A stretch of 64,000 nucleotides of DNA from Scleromitrula shiraiana (lineage: Eukaryota > Ascomycota > Leotiomycetes > Helotiales > Sclerotiniaceae), in contig JABELC010000010.1 in the NCBI GenBank assembly GCA_028455995.1, positions 930,001 to 994,000 on the forward strand, written 5' to 3'. Below are positions 58,010-64,000 of the stretch, piece by piece. Made by a program: the position numbers and the translations under genes. The notes under the pieces were generated by a model. It made no database searches and was not told where the DNA came from. It saw only the letters and a program-made list of their open reading frames with translations. Numbering within the stretch: the stretch's first letter is position 1; each line of letters starts with the position of its first letter.

Positions 58010-61000
58010 TTATTCATCAATTTTCAAATCCTTTTTCCATACCTCTTTCACCAATTCACTTTTTCCAGCAATAATCGTTGCTAATTTGGCCAAGGGTGTG
58101 GGGCTCAATAGAATGAATACACTGACGTCACATTTGAGCTCGCGGAAGATCCAGTTACGAACTTCAATTGCCTTTAGTGAATCGACTATTTATAGTGTTA
58201 GTTTTTACAGGATAATATACAATATTCCTCCGAACGATGGTGAAGAGAAAGGGGGAAGAAGAAAGAGGATGATGCGGGGCGACAAAAGTTGAGAAGAACA
58301 TAGACTTACCACCAAAGGAATACAGAGGTTGGCTCGCATCAATATCCTCCGGATCAGCCGTCATAGCCATTGCAATGTTACCCCTTAAGGCTCTCTCCAC
58401 CAATATCTCCACATCAGCAGCGCTCTCCGCCCCAACAATTAGCTCCTCGATCGATCTCTCGCCTGCACCCCCACTACTCTTAGGCACTCGAACCCTCCAA
58501 TTGAACTTTGCATCCTCCGCCCAAGCCGTCATTCCATCTCGCGGTACACTATCAGTAATTCCTACCAAAATTTGCGGATTCATTCTTCTTTTCTCCTCTT
58601 TGCCCGCCACTTCCTTCATTGCAGCCGCAATCACAATCTGCATCTCTTTATCTGTTACAGTAGCCGAAGCCCAGTGCCCAAATTTCTTCAAATAATCAGA
58701 AATGGTAGATGAGGGTGAGAAATGAGATGCATCGGTTACAAGACCGACGTTTAGGGTTGTGGCTGCGAGACCAAGTTTATGGCGATAGAGAGCAACAGCG
58801 TCTTCGAACGAGTTACCCGCCGTGTAATTGGCTTGAGCAGTGTTCCCGATTATTCCAGACATGGAAGAGAGAATGATGAAGAAATCTAGACTAGAGGGGA
58901 GGTATTTGTGTAGGTTTAGAGTTCCGAGAATTTTAGGGCGGGTAGCGGTAGTCCAGTGTTCAAATGTCATGTTTTGAAGGATGGCGTCCTGGGGTTGTGG
59001 TTAGAACAGATATTTTTTAAGACCTTGATGTGAGTATATGGATGAAGTACTTACGCGCAGTACCATTGCACACTGAATTACACCTTTGATTGTCCAATTT
59101 TCAGCTGCACATTGATCAATGAGATCTTTCACGTGCGATTCGACTGTAACATCGCATTTGATACAATCAACTCGACAACCTTGATCCCGCAACAGTTTCA
59201 GAATAGTCATTTGTCGCTCCTGTGTTGCTCCAGATCGAGATAAAAACACCAAATGTCGAGCCCCATATTTGACCATTTCTTGTGCAATAGTCAATCCCAA
59301 AGCGCCAAGTCCACCTGCCAGAATGAATGTCGCAGATTCATCTAATTTGAGCGGTTCAGGCCTTGCGGAACGTACGGGTACAATTGCATCTGCGTCAAAT
59401 TCCACTACCAAATTATCGTGATTTTGCTTTGCATCGAATTGCTCGAGAATTGTACGCAACTGCGATATAGAGAACACAGTTTGGTTAGACAGTGGACGAA
59501 TTAGCTTATGCTCGAACAAATCGACAACATGATGGAATAACTGGAAGTGTTTATCTCCGTCCAAGAGGGAAACATCAACAGCTCCTATCGATATATTTGG
59601 CCGTTTCACAATCTCCTCAAGATCGTGTTGGCTAGGCGAGCTGCCAATATAAATTACTCGAGCATCAGTGGTGGTACTGCGAATCAAATGTCTCATCGAT
59701 GTCAATGTACTACATCTAACGATGACATCAACACCTCGCCCATTTGTACGCTTTAGCATCGTAGAGGCTATATCTTTGTCTCTTGAACTGAGGAAATTTT
59801 CTTGTGTAAGTTTGAAAGTCTTGCACAGAGTATTGATGGAATTTTCATCCTCAGAATTGATCAAGATCTGGACCCTGTAATGCTGTAATATTTGCACCAT
59901 AGCATCCACTAAATCGCGATTTCCTCCATCTATAAGTACAGTTTGACCAGAATCTACTCTTGCTACTTGCACTGACGCTCGGTACGCTGTCATGAAAGGC
60001 CAAAGAGATTTGACCAGATGACGTGTTTCATTGGGCTCTGTTAACTTGTGCAGAAACTGCTGGTGCAGCCTGATATTCGTGCTAAATGTATTGGACGCAA
60101 GAGTGATAATCGAGTCATTGATATTAAACTTGGATATCGCCTTGCTCCCGACTCGGACCACAATTCCAGATACGGGCCGAATGGTTGACAAACTTGAACC
60201 TTTTTCAGAACTCGAGTCAATATCAGACCACAAAATCGTTGCATTAGTTGTCTGGATTTCCACCTCTTCCTCTCCAATAGTTTGAGAGGTAGCATCATCA
60301 TCAGCCCAGTGTAAACTTGATAGCATACCAGGAGTACCAAACGATAATTGCAGAGGACGGCCATCTTGACGTAGGTTAATATCGACTATCCTGAAATTTT
60401 CAGAATGCAATTCCAATTCTCGGTCCATTTCGTGATCGGTGATAACCCTTGGAATGAAGAGTTTGCCATTTGACTCAACATATTCATTTTCTGATCCATT
60501 TGCTAAACTTCTTGAGCTTGGGCTCAAAGTTGATTCCAGCACGGCTAGAACAGGATCCCAGTCCTCATCTGTATCAAGCTTCGTTTTGGGAGATATATCC
60601 AGATGAGGTAGAACAATCTGTGAAATTTCTGTACGGACAGTACGCAGTAAACCAGTAGTAGGAGCAAATTCCAATGAAACTTCATCTTGCTCGAGTATTC
60701 CACCTCGTGTAATCCAAAGAACATACTTGGCAGAGAATACCAATTTTTTGAAAAGCATCATGGTGATTTCATTCCAGGAGATAGTCAAAGGAGTTTCAAC
60801 TTCTAGAAGAGATAAGATAGTCTTCCCACTGTAATCCGCCTTGTCAGATAACTGAAGATGATGCACAACAAAGCCTGCCGCTTCTAGCTTCTTTACCAAT
60901 ATTTCCCTCTTTTGTAGATGTGAATAGGAGATAGTAGATCGATCGAGAATATAGAGCTCTTTTGGGAAACTAGCAATGCTAGAACGATCAATAATATACA

Positions 61001-64000
61001 GTTCTTTTGGGCTTGATTGCTTTTCACTTTGAGGTTCGGATAATGAAGGTAGTTCGACAATTATTTGTGTTTGCTGGCTCTCGAACAAAAGCTGGCTTGT
61101 AGTGTTGTGTTGTGTTGATTCCGTTGCAGCTGACTCAATAGACCTTTGAGCAGAGATGGGTTTAGTGTCAACAATGATCTTGTAACTGCTTGGTCGCAAG
61201 AGTAAAGAGTAATTGAGCTCGTAGAATGGGGCGTTTCCTGGGCAAATGACCAGATCGAAGGTTCCAATCTCATCAATCTGTTCCTGAGACAAGTTCTCTA
61301 GGTCTCCAACCATATATTGTACAGAATCATGGTCAACCGAATAGTCCTCACGTGCACGGGAGAATTCCTCATTCGATTTCATCAAGAATGTGCACTCTCC
61401 AAAGCAACTATCACGACCAGGCGTAGGTAAGAATTGGTTGAGAACTTCAGGATAGGATAATAGTTTCGAGAAACCAGTAACCAAAACCCGCAAGTTAGCA
61501 TACTTGTGACACAAGCGGCTGATCCATATCGAAAGCTCCGAAATTGCACTATCCATGCAATTAACAATGCCCTGCGAATCACTGGAAATTGCGAATTTAG
61601 TCCTTTTTGAGTTGTAATCGACGTCTTCCATCCATTTGATATTGGCAGTTCTCTTAGTTGGATACTGAATCTGAGGTAAGGAATCACTGATTGCATCATC
61701 TGATGATACCTCTCGAACAGTCATACCTTGGACTTTAATTTTGACGTCAGACCAACTATCATCGCTCACCGTCATAGTTCCTATCGCTTCTCTATTATTT
61801 ATCTTGTGAGATTGTGCATACCCAGAGAACTTGGCCCCAGCTCCAGACGGCATATTGGTCGAAATGAACATGTCTTCAATGCTAACAGGTACAGAAGCTG
61901 CAGTCATTGAAACACCTTCAAAGAGAGCAACAAATATTAAATGAAAAATGGCATCGAGAGTAGCTGGGTGTATAACATGCGGATACTCATAGTCTGTTGG
62001 CATGGCCGATACTGTGTCTGGAATCTCTATCGTGGCCCAGCCAGTATTATTATTTGTGATTGCACCAGCTTCCGTAACGTTTCTGAACAAGGGACCATAA
62101 TTCATTCCGATGGTCTCTAGTTGATCATAGAAACTTTCTGGCTCGATTTGTATTGAAGCACGCCTTTTAACGTTAATGAAAGCTTGTTTATGTACGGTCG
62201 CGTCAATATCTGGAGTAGATGAAGCATGAGATATCGAGAATAGTCCGTGAGAATGCCTGACCCATTCTCCGCCTCGTGGTAACGAGAATATCGTCCATCG
62301 AAACCAACCCTCTCGAGTCTCATGAGGCTTGATACTAAGACTTGTCTCAATGGCTTCTTCAATAGCAGGTATCACCAACCCCCGCTCAAATTCTATATCC
62401 TGGAAATTGATACCTTGTACCGATTGGCTTCCCGACGTTACTGATGTTCCAGCAATCCTGAGTGCAGCTTCTAACACCATAATAAGCATACCAGCAGCAG
62501 GGTATAGCACTGTCCCGGTGATAGCATGATCTTCCATCCAAGGGTTCTCGTTGAGACTTAGGAAATTGCGCCAATGAGGCTCTAGGATATTGAATCCATC
62601 AACTTGTACTCCAAGAAGATCATTTCGTGGCTCTTTCCGTTGCAATGCTGAATTAGCAAAAGACGGTTCATGCCAGAATGATTTAGAATGTTGCCAAGGA
62701 TATGAAGGAAGATCAGTCAAGCACATCGTTTGCTCACGGCCTAAAGGATTATTCACTTTAGTCACGTCGATTGAATAACCGAGAGACCACTAAAACATCA
62801 AAGATCAGTATTGCAAGTGTTTGGTAAGAGAAAATTATACTGGACTGAGATTGTAGAAGATAGAAAGAACTGTTGATGAGATATTCTCGACGGCAGTTTA
62901 AGCTTCAAACGTGGCAACCAGGACGATACCATGGACAAGAAAAAGAAGACTTACCAGCAACCCTGCAGCTTCCGCTGATGTTTTTGAAGCATCATGTCCT
63001 CGACGAACAAGCGACATATAGCTTAAGCTTTTACCTGCTTTCGGATTTTCTAAGTTGATAGTCTCCATAGCAGGACCTTTTAGTGTTTCGTGTGGACCTA
63101 ACTCAATCATCGCCGACCATTCGACTTGACGAAGTTGGCCACGCCCCGTGATCTCAGTGTGTTTGATCATGCGTCCCACAGCGTCTGAAAATTTGACTGC
63201 TGATACCATATTTCGAGCCCAATATGCAGCGTCAAGTTGTGATGGTGACTCGAGTTTTTCGGTGGTGACGGAAGAAAACATTGGTGCTTGAAACGACGGA
63301 TTTGTATCTATTTTCCCTAGAGATTCCAAGAAGTCTTGAGCCACTACTTTCATGTGTGGAGAGTGATAGGCAACCTAGGAAGATTAAAAATGGATTTAAA
63401 ATAGGGGTTATGTTAGATAACATACATTGACTCTGAGTTTCCTAGCAAACTTGCCATCAGACTTTATCGAAGCTTCAAGATCGTTGAGAGCTTGAATGTC
63501 GCCGGATAGGGTCACACTGGATGGACTATTGACACAACCAATGACGGCAGTGCCTTTACCAACTTTGCTGAGATATTCAGTCGCTTCAGATTCAGTAAGG
63601 GCTGCAGCCATCATTGTACCTTTCCGATCGCCTAATCGTTTTTGAATTTCATCGACGAAGATGCCGCGAAAATATGCAATCTTAATCGCACTTTCGTGTG
63701 AAATACCACCAGCTGCATATGCCGCACCTATTTTGATTTGTTTAGTATCAAGTGAATTTTAGAGAGTGAAATGGAGCTTACCAATTTCACCAGATGAATG
63801 GCCGACCGTTGCTTTTGGTTGAATACCCCAATAAGACAGTAGATCAACTAGTGCAACTTGTAATGCAGTGCAAACAGGTTGGCAATACTCTGGGACATCG
63901 ATATCATGACTCTTGGAATCAGAAAGTAGATCATGTATCTTCCACTTGCACCCAAGGCTGTCAATGCATCTTTGTCCACGTAGAATGCTATCGTTGAAGA
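58010..64000 (-). CDS. Highly reducing type I polyketide synthase (C-terminal 1,842 residues; 5' end outside window)
   Basis: Visible exons: 64000-63782 (partial), 63727-63426, 63374-62955, 62789-59055, 58988-58310, 58185-58010. Domains in order: acyltransferase with active Ser in GHSSGE (63795-63797); dehydratase with His in WMEDHAITG and Asp in HPATLDAIFH; a methyltransferase-sized region without the SAM-binding glycine motif (about 61650-61140); a pseudo-KR linker; an enoyl-reductase fold whose NADPH loop is degenerate (VLIDGGNRDLVDAM, about 59905-59945); ketoreductase with GGLGALGL and catalytic SSMSG...ANYTAGN; acyl carrier with GVDSL, whose Ser (58178-58180) takes phosphopantetheine. 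No thioesterase follows. The ketosynthase and the start of the AT lie beyond the right edge. The product would be a linear or lactonised reduced chain with trans enoyl reduction if any. The 62954-62790 intron (165 bp) is the longest in the gene. Confidence 0.95.
60936..61011 (-). repeat. 45-bp imperfect tandem duplication within the PKS
   Basis: Two adjacent in-frame units encode PKELYIIDRSSIASF and PKELYILDRSTISYS, 45 bp apart, in the linker before the pseudo-KR/ER part of the PKS. The frame is kept, so the duplication adds 15 residues. Confidence 0.75.

Noticed and set aside
62790..62954. An extra small exon inside the long PKS intron
   Set aside because: A segment between candidate acceptor and donor sites would be 29 bp and break the frame; removing the whole 165 bp joins AGLL to WSLGYSID cleanly.
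48806..64000. Assignment to the botcinic acid (BOA) cluster of Botrytis
   Set aside because: The gene types overlap in part (PKS, P450s, reductase, Zn2Cys6 regulator), but the reductase is not of the LovC type and the left flank is conserved housekeeping DNA; without a search the identity cannot be claimed.

Overview
This window is nuclear DNA of a filamentous ascomycete (Pezizomycotina). The evidence is short GT-AG introns of about 45-170 bp in nearly every gene, fungal-type proteins (Zn2Cys6 regulator, Sho1 osmosensor, Hsv2, Cdc12-type septin, RO-10 dynactin subunit), long AT-rich intergenic DNA full of simple repeats, and a highly reducing polyketide synthase. The overall style suggests a Leotiomycete such as a member of the Sclerotiniaceae, but that placement is an inference from general appearance. 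All exon coordinates were worked out by hand from splice signals plus reading-frame continuity and protein-family sense; no transcript data were used.

Layout. 1-428: 5' part of a gene for a secreted protein, leaving the window on the left. 1666-2966: short-chain dehydrogenase with a mitochondrial-type leader. 2967-9648: a 6.7 kb stretch with no recognisable gene, holding an AT-rich, ACTAGT-rich island (about 4790-5760) and simple repeats. 9649-14948: DUF1752/AreA-like regulator, FAD-dependent oxidoreductase, second short-chain dehydrogenase. 15648-24744: a compact block of conserved cell-biology genes (dynein light intermediate chain, Ist3-like spliceosomal RRM protein, Hsv2-type PROPPIN, septin, Bax-inhibitor family protein). 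26596-32028: ceramide synthase and Sho1, converging on a 2.65 kb repeat-rich spacer. 35280-46055: dynactin p24, vacuolar amino-acid transporter, mitochondrial ribosomal protein S16, NAD(P)HX epimerase, methylcrotonyl-CoA carboxylase alpha subunit, ESCRT-III Did2/CHMP1 and a DUF427 protein.

From about 46.5 kb the content changes from conserved genes to accessory ones: a poorly conserved BTB-like protein, a cytochrome P450, a 3.4 kb gene-free stretch, an AflR-like Zn2Cys6 regulator, an MDR-type double-bond reductase and, running off the right edge on the minus strand, a highly reducing polyketide synthase (AT-DH-degenerate MT-degenerate ER-KR-ACP visible). This looks like one end of a secondary-metabolite cluster.

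How the genes may work together. The PKS enoyl-reductase domain has lost its glycine-rich NADPH loop, while an intact MDR reductase sits immediately next to it, so a trans-acting reductase is plausible. The P450 would be a tailoring oxidase and the Zn2Cys6 protein the pathway regulator. An 11-bp motif, AAACCACCCGA, lies upstream of both the P450 (there as a 12-bp inverted repeat) and the reductase. Elsewhere the conserved genes are functionally independent, apart from two parts of the dynein/dynactin motor (light intermediate chain and p24) that happen to lie 18 kb apart.
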